Source: Echinococcus granulosus
Taxonomy: Eukaryota; Platyhelminthes; Cestoda; Cyclophyllidea; Taeniidae
DNA length: 64,000 nucleotides
Direction: 5' to 3'
NCBI RefSeq assembly: GCF_000524195.1
Contig: NW_020170387.1
Coordinates: forward strand, 839,359-903,358
Every line of letters begins with the position of its first letter. Position 1 is the first letter of the stretch. Positions 36,601-51,300 of this stretch are shown here, piece after piece. Under the pieces are notes generated by a model, which did no database searches, had not been told where the DNA came from, and was given only the letters and a program-made list of their open reading frames with translations. The position numbers and the translations under genes were made by a program.

Positions 36601-39600
36601 GAGTTACAAACATTCAACTTGAGTCATGTTGCTACAAGCATAAAAAATAAACGCTAAACATTGATTAGATTGGCCAGACTCTGTGCGAGTGTTTGAGAGT
36701 TAAAACGGGTCATTTGATTTCCCTATAAATGAAATGGTAACACCACAAGCAGCTCAAAGCAATAGTAAATTTAGGTGCAAATAAAGTGATAATGCAACAC
36801 ACGTTAGGGTAAGGTTTTACCTTTCCTTCACCATATCCTTTAACCCCCTTCCTTCTGTCTAAACCAACAGCCGCTAGGTAGTTTGCCCGCTGCTACTACT
36901 GCATTGCTATTCTTATACCTAAAAAAATCTAAAAAAATAGTTGAAAATGAGTGCCATGGGATGGCGGGGTAGATTTTTGTAGTAAGAAGCCTTAGCTACT
37001 TACCCGCTATTACGATCGTGCATATCAAAATCACCCGTCAAATATCGACCAACTGTGTTTGGGCTCTCGGGACATATCAGACTACACAATTCTGATATGC
37101 ACTTACTTAATTATCCCACTTATACAACAAAGTTAACTGCCAAGATTCATGACTACATACTTATTCTTTAACGTGTTATATGCATAGATCTATATGTAAC
37201 CTTATTACTTATTCATGTAAACAAGGAACTGTAAACAATGTCCAGACTTCGTCCAGATTTCCAACTGCCCAATCGCACCACCATGGCTTATAAATAACCA
37301 TTTAATTTCACCTAACCGTGGGGCTAGGGACTGGAAGCATCGAGACGCAAGGTGATAAAGCCGAATCACTAAATTCAATGGGCACTGGATCACTAAGCTA
37401 TCCATCGATGTCTACTTTTATGGAATCAACTTGCTCTGTCTAACCCTGGGATCCTCTTCTTCCTAGATCATCCTGACTTATAGGTCGTTTATTGAGTGAT
37501 GAGGTCGCGTCATTCATCATATCTGTATTCCACACTTGCCTTACTTGTGGATTCTGGAGCCCGTTAATTGGCCACTGCATACAGGAAATAAGGTAATATT
37601 GCATGACTAGTTCACGCTAACTGCCCATGTAAATATGAGCACATGGTTTGCGTAAAACAGTTTCGCGACAGATTTGCCGTTAAAAATGCGCCGTTTCATT
37701 GTTGATACAGACAAAATGTCTAAACCACTAGGTTCTCTTTAATATTTTTCCTCATGCGCCATAGTTAGACATTTTACAGTGGACGAGGTTAGTTAATTTA
37801 AACGATTATTATTATTTTCGTCCGTAATTAAAGTGGAGCGCGGTGCCACCCAACTTAAAATACTTTTGTTCCATGCATAAAATGCGCCATTAGATTTACG
37901 TAACAGTGATTTCGACTTTAGGTTTCTCTCGAAGTACAAGTCTTTGTGTGATGGTATAAAATTAATTCTGAAAAAGTAGAGCTATTTTTTCCCTTTACGT
38001 TAATGCAGACCTGGCATTTTGGGTGCAGTGGCACTTTAGAACAAGCAGACGTAAAGTCATTCCAGAATACAAAACTGCTGGGCATATTGCATTGATAGGA
38101 AGAAGTTAGTTAATGTTCGTCCATCGAAGAAGCTAAGAAAAAGGAAGTCCTGGTAGGAGGACTGGTTTTTGGCATGTGCCTCAACTACCGGTAAAAACTC
38201 TGCCATATTGAGTTAGATGTGGTAGTTTTGGGGAGCCGTGACAGGGAAATTTGCAATTACGCCTGCTTTTTTTGTCTACCATCATGGCGAAATGCATTAG
38301 TTTGTGGTGTTTTGGCGCCCTCCAAGAAGGTTGCCTGCCCTCCCGCCTACTACGCAAATCAAATGTGGGCTAATTGATACGGTGAGGGTGGGACACTTCC
38401 CCATTATCCCCCGCTAGCGGGTGTGGTCACTTTCTTCTGCGATGCAATTATCTCTGGCCCGTTTTGCAGCCCGCAAATACCCTATTACTACACCGAAAAT
38501 TACAGCAAACTTTGCGTTTTTTGTTCCAAAGACCAGTTACATTTATCCCATTCAAATCACATCTACCAAAGGGGTAGATATGGTTTAAGTATTAAATTAC
38601 TGCTCATTTTTCAATAAGATTTTTAGCACCCATAATTCATTTCTCCTCTTTTGTCTAATAATTACTCCAACGTGGGTCCCAATCCACTCACTTCAGCCTA
38701 ACGCACCTACGTTTTATAAGCAAAAGAGTCTGCACAATGGGTAGCAGACTAGTCTGCTCAGGAGTCCAGTCCAAAGTCCGGTCTTTGCTGCAGGCATCAG
38801 TAGCGCTCGTGATTACTGGTTGGAGGAAGGGACGCAAAATTCCGCACCCATCCATAAATGCTGGGGAGTGGGCGAAAGCAGGTGACTGAGGCAGGCATTA
38901 GGCTGGAGTGGATGCAGATCCGTGGATTAGGGGTGCGGTTCAAATCCTGGTAGGATTTGTGTTTTCCTTCTCCCCCTTTGTCCCTTCATTTCCTTGGAGT
39001 TCAACTGATGCAGTGCACGACGTAAAGGAATACAATGTGATACGAGGAGTACATTGTCTTACCAATGTCTGCGTCAGTAAAGGCATGTAATGAATCGGAA
39101 CGCAAATGGGAGGGTGATATCATTGTGATGGCAATCCTTGTAAATGGAGGCGTAAGTAAAACAGTATGATGAAGATATCGAGAGAGTCCAAAGTAAGCAA
39201 AGTTGAAGCACTACGACCCATTGGTCTAATGTACTTGAAACAAGTACTAGACTAGAAGGGTATCGCTATCGCTTACCTTAGCCGGACAACATTATTGGTC
39301 AAACAGCTGCTGTTACATCGTATTGCCTCCCCATGGTGAAGCTTAAGGTTTTATTTTAAGGTTACCCCACCTTATGTTGACGCTGATAAAACGAGTTAAA
39401 CCTTCTAAGATAATTTAATTCACCATTGACAATGCGCTTTCAAAATGTTCTAACCAAGGAGAATGTATGTCACTATCTGACGTCCGAAGATAAACTCACG
39501 TGATACTCAAGTATGTAGATCATTGCTGGTTTGTGTGAGGGCACTATGACCAGCCTACCTACTGCATAGAGGGGATAAAACGTCTAAAGATAGCTGAAAT

Positions 39601-42600
39601 CGCATGAAATTTTTGCTGCTTTTTATTCGCAACCAAAATGTTCGACTTTCATGCTGTCACAATGAATGATTTCGGAGGAAACTAAATGCCTAGCATTAAG
39701 TGGGTTTTGTTAATTTACTTATTTTTAACATGTGCTGGGATCTTTAATTAATATTCTGGCAGCTGCATCTTTTAAAGAGAGTATGCAATGTTCAAATATC
39801 TAAGTCAGCTAACTTAACGTTCTCTTCCATTAAAGTAATACATTTACCAAAGCCTTTGCATAAAACATTTTTTTAAATTCTCTCTCATAATTTAAAAAAA
39901 GGTTTTAGGAGTTGGGGATGGTAGTTTGACCCATAACATTTGTAGCGCTTCCCAATCAGGCCAACGGAGGGTGTAACACACATTCAGGTCAATTCGAGGT
40001 CACTGTACTAGTGGCAGTGGCCATTTGGACCACATTCTTCCAATGCTCGCATAAAACCAATTCTACCGGTTACTTCTAGCCTAGTAATAAACGAAGAAAT
40101 GATTCTTGCTATGAAAAGTGCATGTTGGTTTCGCAGACACTTGATGTAGCAATGCTAGCGGTATATCTGAAAATCAGTACTGTGTAAATATACGCACAAG
40201 AGAGAAGCTAAATCAGCCACTGTGTTCCGAATTTGTAGCAATTTGCTGTCTTTTTGAATATGAATTTAGTTATTTAAATACATGGTGCACTTTTGAGATA
40301 GACTACTTTCTGCCAAAATATTTGGTTATACTAAATATCATTTCTTAACTAATGGTCAATCACTGATTACCCTGCATTTCGCAAATCATTTTAGCATACT
40401 TCTGTAAGTTTGTTCCATTAAGCTATGTTTAGTGACTATACTCGTGTTTTGAAGTGTCATTGCCTAGTCTCTTGTCCCCGAGCCGTTATGAACTCAAACC
40501 TCGACCTCTTAATCAATTAATGTATGTGTTAAAGGTTGAAAATGTACTTCAACGGGTTGCATGGACTCTATTAATGAAATTCTGCATTTTTAGAGCCCGA
40601 ATCATCAAATCAAATTCCAAATGTGAATGTCGAAATGGTTTTAAAGGTTTATTATTTTTGTTTGAGGCAGCACTAGTACACAGACTCGCTGCTAGTGGTG
40701 AAGAGAACGACATGAATGCGGTGACAAAACCCACTCAAGCTTGTCGATGGACGCGCTTGATAGAGGTAGGGACTTGCGTGATGGTATCCCTCTTCGTGCA
40801 GAGAGATGAAGACAAAGAAAAGGGGGAAGGAGTAGGACCTCCCATTACCCCACCCTCTCACTTTACCTCTCCAAAATCTACCAGCTTTTTGCCAAACAAA
40901 AACCATAATTTCCACTGGCTAGAGTCTGAATTTGAATGCAATTTCCCCAAAAATGAAGAACGTTGAAATCTTTTTGGTGGTCTGACTAAACACTTTGGTA
41001 GCAACAGCACTTATTTTTCAATCAGTCTGAAGACCATTAACCGTCTAAAATCTATCAGCATCTGTCAGTGCCTTCTAGATTTATCAAAAATTCCCTGATT
41101 TTTAACATCGGCAGTAGAAGTAATTGATACCATTAAAAGAATTACATTTTTAGCTTTGTTTTATAGTGATACTATTTTTTATTTTAATTAATTTCCCCAA
41201 AAAACATTCTTTCACTTGATATGTAAATACTAGGATACCGAAACGGTACCCACTTACGCAGTAGATTACAAAATAGCTAATTTAAGATCTTTTTGCGTTT
41301 CATGTGCGTATTTAATTGATAAATGGACCAAAAAGTTAAATCAGAACATAACTGCACAATTTTGGTTAAAGGAAAACACTGCCGTAGTCCGCACCGAAAA
41401 GCAACAAATGTGCATGTGTTCCGCCTCGGCATTCGGAAAAGCATTTGGAGTCGCGCTTGTCACGTATCGCAGTAGTTCTAAGTGCATTATTACAACACAA
41501 CATTTTGTGCATTTTTAATTGAATACCATTTTAACCAGATCGATTGGCAGTTTTTACTTAACTGTCATCCCCATTCATTAAATGCCTAAATTTCTGAGAC
41601 TCTTAGTTAATAGAAACGTTAGCAAGAAGGCAATACTTAGGAGTAAATTCATTTCCAAGTCTTAAAATGTCGAATCGAGGGTAACCAACATAGCTTAAAG
41701 TACCTATACATGAGCTAATTATTTTGGTCTCTTTACATACGAAAGAGGACATCAGAACTGTACGTCAACAATAAGCAGTAAAATTTGCTCTGGGTTTTTT
41801 GCAATGCATTTTACTATTGCAACCATTTTCCATCCAAGGCGCTGGTAAAGCAGGAGGAGTACAGATGGTATTAACAACTAAGTGGTAGCTAATCTATTAT
41901 AACGCTGTGAAGGGTTAGCTTTCCCAAGGAATGAACTTTTTGCACTTGAGAATTTTAAACTTTTCCAACGAGATTTTCCTCAGAGAATAATCAATTTTCC
42001 CTAAAACCTTAAGTGGCCGATGTGTCACTAGCACCATTAAAGTTGACCATCTAAAAGTGCACAGAATTGTACTGATGCTACCGAAGACCAAGTACTGGAC
42101 AAAGGCAAGAAGCTAGAAATGCTGTGTGAGGGTAGGAACCAAATTTTCTGCATTAGATAGGCAGTAAAAGTCTTTGGTGGAATTAGCCACATCCCATTTA
42201 GTCTGCAGATTGTAAGATGAAGATAAAGTATTGTGCTTGATTGCAGTGGGACTGTGTGGTCCGCCGCATGACATCAAAGAGGAAGGCCGGTGATGAGCCT
42301 ATATCCGGGATGTATGTGTAAGTACGCATTTAATCTCGCTAACGGATGCCAATTTTTGTTCATTTGGTCATTATTGTTGGTTACTTAATTAATTATACAA
42401 GTAATTCATGCTACTAATATGTGCCATTCTTCAAATTTGCCTTCACAAAGTATTCACACATAAGTAATTCACACTGTTCGATGAATGCTTATTCATAAAA
42501 TTGATGAATTGGCCCTCGAGAAAATTTATAAAGCCTCATTTTTTTACCCAAAAGCTCAATATAGACTTAATGGGAAAGTACAGCTGTCCACTTTAGTGCA

Positions 42601-45600
42601 TAACGCTATCGAAACCCATGCCCCAACCCTTGGAGCATGCATACATTCCTTTCTTATAGCTATTCTTATTATCGTTCGATGCCAATACCATAAGTAAAAC
42701 TAGCCGTTGGAAGGAATTTTTCTGAAATAATCAATCTTAAGCACGTAAGTGAAGTCAAAGATCCTAAAAGGATAGTGTCTAAACATAAATTGTGCCACCG
42801 GTTCAAATGGTACTTAGCAATTTCGGCCGAAATTTATGAGAAAATGAGAAATTCCTCACACGACGGTACTCTTTTTTGATGAAAAATTCATCATACTGAC
42901 AGAGTCACTTATTTATTAAATAAGGGATGTGCAACCGAATTAGCTTAACCCTTTACTTAATTTTTTTCTGATAAGGTAGATAAACGACTGTTCACGAGCA
43001 AAATACAAACCCCATCAAATTGGATATTACAAAAATGTCTCTATTATTTGCTAAAGTGGAGTCAAGCATTTTCTATTTGAGGTGACAACACGACTTAGTT
43101 TAGCATTATGGTTCATTGAAAGCAGTTGTTGTACTATGGCGAATACCAGTAATTTATGAGGAGCAAAACTACGGTGCATACACTATTGTTAAGCTACTTA
43201 CATTCTACTAAGTTTGGGGCTAGTATTACTAAAAAGGTAAGATTAGTGAAAGATAGCCTTGAGATGGAGCCGATACTGCCGATTCTATCCGTACCCTACC
43301 AGAAAAAAAGATTTTTATAAAAATGTAGAATGGGGCTTGAATTTTATGGGAAGTAAATAAATGTTAGCGGGACTGTTTGTTAGTTCATCAGAAATGGAGT
43401 TTATCTAGTGGTATCGATTTTTAAAGGAAAAACGCACTAATTCATACCTTCTGCATATAGTTAGAGGCAAAAGAACCGAGCCAAGTTCTTTTCCTCTGGT
43501 TACACAAGTACAAAAAACAACCTATTGGTGACTGGATGACAGCACCAGGAAGTATCCAACGATGTACTGTGTTTACAGCCTAAAATCCCCTCTATTGGGT
43601 TATATTTTTCAAGACAGTTCCATTTTTAAGAAAGACTGATTTTATTTAAGTAAAGTAGGATTAGATTGACTGAAATAAGTCATTTTACGCTTTCTTTGCA
43701 ATAAATCGAGTTGGATGGCCAGGTGGATCTTGCAGCAGTAAGTCATCACAAAACTTGTAAAAGCACTTACCTTCTTGTCCTCTACCAACGGTCACCGATT
43801 GTACACCTTATTCATTTAATATTTTGATAGTACGACTAATAACTAATACAGAAAGCGCATCTATTTGCAACTGAAGCTCAAGTCTATATCGCATTTTGCA
43901 ACAAAATATTACGCTAATGAGGTTATAGGGAGACAATGTCATTAATGAGCTAAAATTAATAACGATAGATTGTTATGCATTCAATTACAGATTAATAAAC
44001 ATCAATTCTTATCCAATTTTCTTATCCCTTAATAATTCATTTAGGGTCCATGCCAATAGATTTAAAGGAGAACTTAACTTGTGTGCTTCAAATAGAAGGC
44101 TACAGTAGTTGACATCACTAGGTCTCAACAAATGCAATGCGATTTCAGAACCATATCTAATGCACTTGCCTTGGTTTCACAAAAAGTGACGGAGCTTGAA
44201 GATAAGGCATGTATTCACTACTTCCTTTTCTCTCTGCACAAGAAAATATTAGAGGTCTTGGCGCATACCACCCATGACGCTGTTCGGAACTAGTAAAACA
44301 GCACTAAATTTACTGCAAAATCCTCCTCTGATTCCGTTTAAAAAGCAGTATTTCTAGAATGAGAGGCTCGAAAATATAAATGCAGCATCAGTCCTTGTTA
44401 GGCAATGCTGGTTTTGGTAACTATGCTAAACTAAGAGCGAGAAGACATTTTGCGTTGTGAGAATGTCATTGCTTACCGCTGATATCCGCATTTGTAGGAT
44501 GCAATACTCTTGTTTCCCATTAAAAACGTATTTTCCCATAGCAGTTAGACACTATACAGTACACACGCCTGAACGATACCATCAATCCGGCTGATGGCGG
44601 GGTCTCTCCAACCCCAGCCTTCTCTCCTTAGCCACTTTCCTCCCTCTCTCCACGCTCCCATCCAACGTCCACTCAAATGCTCTTTGTAATTATATTCGTC
44701 GCCACGGCCATGCAGGAATGGACAAAATCGCCGATTAAGTTGTACATAGGCGCCAGAAACACTTAAAATGCGCTGGATTCTTTTTGTTGACGTAGGTATG
44801 CGTGTGTCGGTGTGCTAATCCCCGCTATAACCTCGCCTGTAAGCAGTCCATGATCAGGTTTTTCAAAGGGGCTGCATTTATTCGAATCCATTTGACCCAA
44901 TCATTTCACAGCACTATCAACGTTCAACAACAGCAAAACTGTAAAACTCTTGTGTCAATTTAATAATGAATTTTAGGGCTTGGTAAGGGAGAAGGAATGG
45001 TCATGTTAAGATTTCATTTACATGAAATTTGAATGGAATTCTAAAAGATAGGTTTGGCCTAGATATTCTCGTATATTAGTGTTTTTAGGTAAAACCGCCT
45101 AAAAAACAAAAATTGCAAAAAAACTATTAACTAAATCACGTTTGTATGTGTGCTGAATACGACCATATTAACGTATTTTCTAAAAAAAGAAGCGCTTTAG
45201 ATTAAGAAAAGTTGCAATACTAACTCAACTCTTCCAGTTCTCTAGGTTAAAATCTGATTGTGTGATTATAGACATATTTCGTGAAGAATCATTAAACTGA
45301 AATGCAAGAAATTCTGACATTTACTGATATTCTTAAAATGTCTGTAAGCAGGCAGCCACCCAGGTTCTTTGTGTTAGTTTGTTACAAAATATGCAGTAGC
45401 AAATAAAAAAACTTTGAAGTAGTTTGAGGCAAAAAAATTTTGCTAAAAAAGCACCCCCCCCTATTCTTACAATTAGCAACTAACCTTTCCAAATGAGGAA
45501 AATTTCGTCACGACTTTATAAGGCAAATTATTTACTTTTTAGCTTTCGAAAATTTGTTTGTAATTAAATAAGTTGATGTGCTAGCACACATCATTATCTC

Positions 45601-45830
45601 ATCAATTTATGGCTGAGGAACATAAAAAATATGCTAAAGAATAGTCCGATGTCGCAAGGTCCCTCTTTACCCAGGTTTCCGAAACCGATATGAAGTTTAC
45701 AGTTGAGTTATTTTTAAAAAAGCGTTCTTCTTTTCTATGTGTATGACAAAACGATACCAGTACACTTTTTGGCGAGGCATCCCAGCAAAAAAAGGGGAAC
45801 TGATGTGCCCCCTGCCTCTGTTGCTGTGTG
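36601..45830. other. Long intergenic region, no supported gene
   Basis: More than 9 kb of AT-rich DNA lies between the divergent paramyosin and protocadherin genes. The only long open stretch is a 170-codon plus-strand frame at 40454-40966, unrecognised. A C8 run sits at 45454-45461. I see no tRNA, rRNA or transposon. Confidence 0.5.
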
Positions 45831-45890
45831 TGTGACGGGTTCACAGGGAGGCACGCCGATTGCTGCTCACAACTTGGCGCCCGCCCTCTA

Positions 45891-45914
45891 ATTGGTCAGT
45901 CAAGTGGGGCCAAT
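45891..45914 (+). promoter_or_regulatory. Pair of facing CCAAT boxes, likely protocadherin promoter
   Basis: ATTGG at 45891-45895 and CCAAT at 45910-45914 (within GGCCAATCAG, close to the NF-Y consensus) face each other about 100 to 120 bases before the chosen ATG. They lie in the only GC-rich patch of the area (45838-45930). Confidence 0.45.
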
Positions 45915-46011
45915 CAGTGCGCGCTTACGGGCTGTAATGATGCTCTTGCGTCTAGCCTGTTCACAACGTCTGCTCAATCAGCACTTTGTGCCTACGCAAT
46001 ATCCTGCAGCC

Positions 46012-48354
46012 ATGTACACCTTTCCTTGGATCCTCCTTTTTACCAAATTCCTGCTTCCTTTTTCCTACGCCCTATCCAAAGACCACGCTCTTAATCTACC
46101 TGACACAGTGGTGATTGAAGAAAAGCTATTGGAAGAATTGCCCAGTGGACATATAATTCTAAACCTTAACAAAGTAGTAACTTTGCACGATACTCGTCAC
46201 AATGCTTCTCAGCACCGCTTCGCTTCCGAATCAAGAATATTTACGCTAATTCCTGCTGAACAGCACGAGTACTTTCGTGTTTCTCCGAACCATGATTTGG
46301 TAGTAGTTAAACGAATTGATCGCGAGACTATCTGTGGAACTGTAGAACAGGACGAATGTCTGCTTCGACTGCAGTTTAACGCTCTGCAGATGGTGGATCA
46401 CAATTCCAGAACTCTTTTGCGCACTGTTTTTGTGAGATTTCTTCTTGTGGACACAAATGACAATCGTCCAATCTGCCAGCCCCCATCTACCGCTCTCAAG
46501 GACGATCAGCACTCTATCCCAACCATAGAGGTATCTGAGGATGCTCATTTAAATGAAGTGCTTGCCTCTTGGACTGTAATAGATGCAGACACCCCAAAAC
46601 ACGGTATTTATGGCTTTCGTCAATTGTCAACCTCACCAATTGACTACGCTGGCGATCAGTTTTCCCTCGATCTCTCAGAAGCCACACTGACCCAACGTCC
46701 GTGGTCCAAGGTCACACTTCAACTACGGTTAAATCGCCCCTTCAAAAAGCAACCATCCATGAATTCCAGAAGTTCTAGATTATTGGGCGAATACCTGATA
46801 AAATATGCAGTCTGGGATAGTTCCGACGAACCGAGTGATTATAGTTCCTCCCACAGGACAGTTTGTCATCTTCGCGTACACGTTTTGGATATTAATAATC
46901 ACCATCCAGAATGGATTAGTCCACAGGAGTTCAAATTCAACCAACCAGTCCGAGTTGATTTGAAGGAGGGCACTGTTGGAAGTATGGGGCGGAACAACCA
47001 CATTCTGAAACTTGAAGCAACAGATGGGGATATTGGTCCGAACGCGCGTATCCAATACCACATGATGATGGACACTGATAAGTCATTGGAAGTGGAGAGT
47101 CTTCTCAACAATCTTCTACACCTCGATCCCCGCACAGGTGTTCTTCGATTACGGCGTTATCCTATCGATTATGAGGCCATTTCTCGTCAACTCCCTCTAA
47201 AACAGGTAAGTTCGAACGGCAACGAAGGTGCAGGCATTCGGTTTTTTGTGAAAGCAGTTGATTCTCCAAAAGATGAGTCACAGCAGCGCAGCAGCTCAGT
47301 CGGCGAGGTTGTACTGTACATTCACGATATTAATGACGCTCATCCGAAAATCACTGTGCTTCCCATTTCCCTAATGCCTTCGTTCAGCCCAGGTGGTAAA
47401 AAGACACTGAGTGTACGCGAAAATCTCCCAGCCCTAGAACCTGTCGCAACAGTGAGTGTGGAAGATCCAGATACTGGCAGTGGAGGTCGTGTAGAATGTG
47501 ATCTGATTGAAGTTTCCTTAAAAAATGGCTCAACGCCAAACTTTCGCTTGATTAAAACCACCTTCCCTGAATGGACTACAAAACAAAGCAACATGGGATA
47601 TCAGATTTTAACCGCGGGTCCTTTGGATCGTGAAGCGCAGAGCTCTCACGATCTTCGCCTTATCTGCATTGATAGCGAAGGGGCAACGGATCCCAACGAG
47701 GTACGGCTGACTTCCGTCGTGAATATTTTTGTTCGCGTTTTGGATGAAAATGACTGCTCTCCTACGGCTTCTCCCATAGAGAATGAGTTTCTTTCAGACG
47801 GAACAACAGTAGCATGCAAGGTGGTGGAAAATGTGAATCAAGGCATGAAGATCTGTCAGATTAAGGCCGTTGACTCGGACGAAGGAGAGAACGCGATGGT
47901 GGAGTGGACGGCAGGAAATGACATGCCCAGTTGGTTGAAGGTAGATGCCGACAGCGGATGGCTAGTAGCCTCTGGACCTGGAGGTCCCGACAGGGAGATG
48001 GCTGAGCGTCATAACTTTTCGGTTATTGCAACAGATGGGAGGAGAGGAAAGACTCGCCTCTCCACCACCGTAGCTGTCTCTCTTGAGGTGACTGACGTCA
48101 ATGACCACGCTCCCGAGATCGGGTCCTTCTTCTACTTCGCCATCTCTGAGTCGGCTCCACCTGGCACATTTATCGGACGTCTGAATGCTACAGATAGGGA
48201 TAAAACGGGAACGGATAACGCGGCGCTTACTTACACCATTGCGAGAATGCGACCGTACGATCCTAATAGGATATCTTCTTCTGAGGTGGATGAAAAACCC
48301 GGTGTTTGGTCGTACCCCAACGCAGGTTCTCAAAAAAGCAAAATTCCTGTAGTG
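46012..48354 (+). CDS. Exon 1 of the protocadherin gene: signal peptide and cadherin repeats 1 to 5 plus part of 6
   Basis: A single uninterrupted exon of 781 codons carries most of the extracellular region, a large-exon layout common in protocadherins. The donor GTAAGC follows KIPVV and is in phase 0. The open frame runs three more codons to TAA at 48361, which is read-through. Confidence 0.92.
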
Positions 48355-51300
48355 GTAAGCTAACTTTTTCTTCAGCTTACGTATTCTATGATCGTATCCA
48401 CTAAATTTGTGATTTAATTTAAACATCAAACCAGGATTTTTATAAATTTGCAGGTTTCTTTAAAGTAAGTTCCTTCAAATTGACCACTTTTATTAATTGT
48501 GTATCAGTGAAATACATCAAATCACACATAGTAAGCAACTGTAAAGTGCTTACAAACTTCCTATCCCCAATATAGCAGTTTTCTTTACCTTGTCTTTCAA
48601 ACTCCAAAAAGTTGTCATTCGTTTTACCACTTTTTCCCTTGAAAAATGCGTGCCTAATTGATCTGCTCCGAGGACTCTGCTAAAGCGAATGATGCATTGA
48701 ATTCCCTAACATCGCCTTTATTGCACACAGTCACACCTGAATTCTTGATAAGAGCATTAGAGGCAATGAATTTGAAATAAGCTATTTGAAATAAAAGTGG
48801 GTGAATGACGTAGACATCTCTCGTGTCAAGAGGATGTCAAGGTAAGCTTGAGTCAATTGTCTTTTTGTAAAATTTTATCAGGCCATGATCCCCAGGCGAT
48901 CACATGCGTTCACTATCACAAATTTACAATTTTACGAATTTAAAATTTAAAGAAACTTATGATGTAAACATTAGTCTAAAATTTGAATTTTACAAATCCA
49001 CTAAGTCATATAATGTCGAAGAGGAAGAAGGTTTGGGTAAAATTTCTTAGATTTCTTTGCTTAGTTGTGACCAAGAAGTTACGGATCAAATTAGCTGTGA
49101 CGTGGTATTGCTAGACATTGGGGCCTCTGAGCCTGGCAAGCCTTTTGAAGATTTAGTTACAGGAAAAGCAGATCTAAAGAAGTGGTATGATTTTCGATAT
49201 AATTTCTCAAATGGGCCATTGTAAATGAAATGACTGTAAGATCGGGTTAGAGACTGATTTTATCATCTCGTTTCTGACGCATCAGTTTGAGTGGGACAAA
49301 GGAACTGTCCAGTAAACCGATTTCTGTACCTTACCTGTCGATAAACTGGAAGTTTTATATCACTCCAAATAAATCGACTCCATAACTCATTCCTTACAAA
49401 TCTGCTGAAATATGCGCTGTTAAAATTCGAATTTAAATCCTCAACTCCACACTGCGATCGTTCGGTAGCAGAGGGTTTCGCGTTACCTAAAACGTATTCA
49501 CTCTCATACCAAACTTCAATCCCTGTGTTCTTGCATGTGTCGTGATTCCCACCATTATTTCTTGTTTAATATTTTGATTATACGGTGGGACTGATGCATA
49601 TGTACTTCTGATTATTCAGTGGTCAATTTCTGAAACATACGAATCAAAAGATGAAAATATATGAGATAATTTTTAATTGGAAATGGGAGAAATTGTTACC
49701 ATGATTCACATGGATTCCAAGGAGCTTTTGAGCGATTATTTGTAAATTCATTATGCTACATATCTTGTTCACTTATTTTCTTTTCTGGTCTACTTTGGGC
49801 ACATTTTTAAATATCTCTCGGCCTCTTTTTGGTTCCAATGAATTACTATAGAAGGGGTAAATGCTTGGTGGACTGGTGTGGTAAAATCACTGCGATAATT
49901 ATAAGCCAGTTCAAAGTTAGGAGAAGTTAAAGTATATTGCTCACCTGTAGTTACAAACTAATTTTCCAGCTTAACATACTTTCCTTTGATACTACGTATG
50001 CTAGCGGCATACTTAATTTGTGCGCTCTAGTGCTCTAGCGATAGGCATATTCAACATATTCACCAAGCCTTCATCGGATTGTGCCCTGCACTACCCTCCT
50101 GCATGGCGGGTGAATATAAGCACAGAAATTCTAAAGATCTTTAAACAAGTGGTCGCTCCTTTCAATGCTAATAAGCTAGCGGAAGAAGTTTCCCCTCGCC
50201 GGATTAATAAACTGCACATAACGCTTGTTTTTGTACCTAAAACGATGCCTAAAAAGGGAGATGCTGTAGAGTTAGCGGGCAGAGAACATTCAAATGCTAA
50301 ACGGAAGCTGGCATGCTCCATTGCCAGGGCACCGAGTCGTGCCCTAACAAAGACTGGAAGGACTCTGTGAAGACAAGGTTTGCAGTGGGTAACGCCCGGA
50401 CTAAAGCAAGCAATTACATGATGCAAATGACAACCCCATCGTTCTAGTACGTAATGTATTCGTTTTGAAGTAGAAAAAACTAAAGCTTAATTTTAAAACA
50501 TTTAAATACAGTTGGGACCACGTTTTTGAATAATAAAATGAGTAAAATTTAAATAAATGAATTGCATCTGTCAATTTAATTTTAGCGAATGAATTAAACG
50601 AAATGATCTTACTGCTTGGATTGCTACCGCGGGAACGCGATTAATTTTAGCTTCACAATGGGAAAAATTACACCACCTTAGTCGAAAAAAAGACTAATCA
50701 CGATCTCCAAATTAAGTTTATCGCTATTGGAAAAGAAAACCGAGTAGCACTTACAAAGGCGGAGAAACGCGTCATAAGGAAATTGTTAGCTCTTTGATTC
50801 TGCGTCACCTACGGGGCTTTGCACATGCACGTTTCCTCAACACACTTGAAGCGACGATTTCACTGGCTTGTGTGAAATCACTTCGTGGCGTTGCATTTGA
50901 ATTTTTTTTTAGAAACAAGGTAAATTAAAAGAAGGAATTACTGCATTCCTAGAAATTGTTCAGGTTATGCACTAACTCCTATTGCGATTTTATAGTGATA
51001 CGGGTGGGTGAAATAAAATGAAGAGGTTTAGTTAATGATGCATCATCAAATCTCATAAAAAAATTGCATTAAGTTCGGAACCCTTATGGTACTGGTGTAA
51101 ACGCCGATATTGTGCTAACATTCATCTGATATTATTTTTGGTAGCTTTTCTCGCCAAATGTATTTTTTAGTTTCTGACCTTTTTAGCTACACAGACAAAA
51201 TTCCAGTTGGCAAATCTTGTCATTAGTAAGCAGTATAAACTTTAAACTAACTTGTATCACTTTGTAAAATTGGTGCTCATTTTATTTATTTAAGCTCTCC

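Noticed and set aside
37073..37099. 9-bp inverted repeat with a 9-base loop in the gene desert
   Set aside because: Chance level for this composition and no neighbouring element.
38938..38948. GGTTCAAATCC, a perfect tRNA B-box match
   Set aside because: Flanks do not form a T-arm stem (only two pairs hold) and there is no matching A box or acceptor stem at the right distance. Probably chance.
45892..46011. Upstream in-frame extension of the protocadherin frame (40 codons)
   Set aside because: It would put a polar, basic stretch ahead of the signal peptide, and it overlaps the CCAAT-box promoter patch.
47962..48429. 155-codon minus-strand frame over protocadherin exon 1
   Set aside because: Antisense shadow; the plus-strand frame has clear cadherin motifs.
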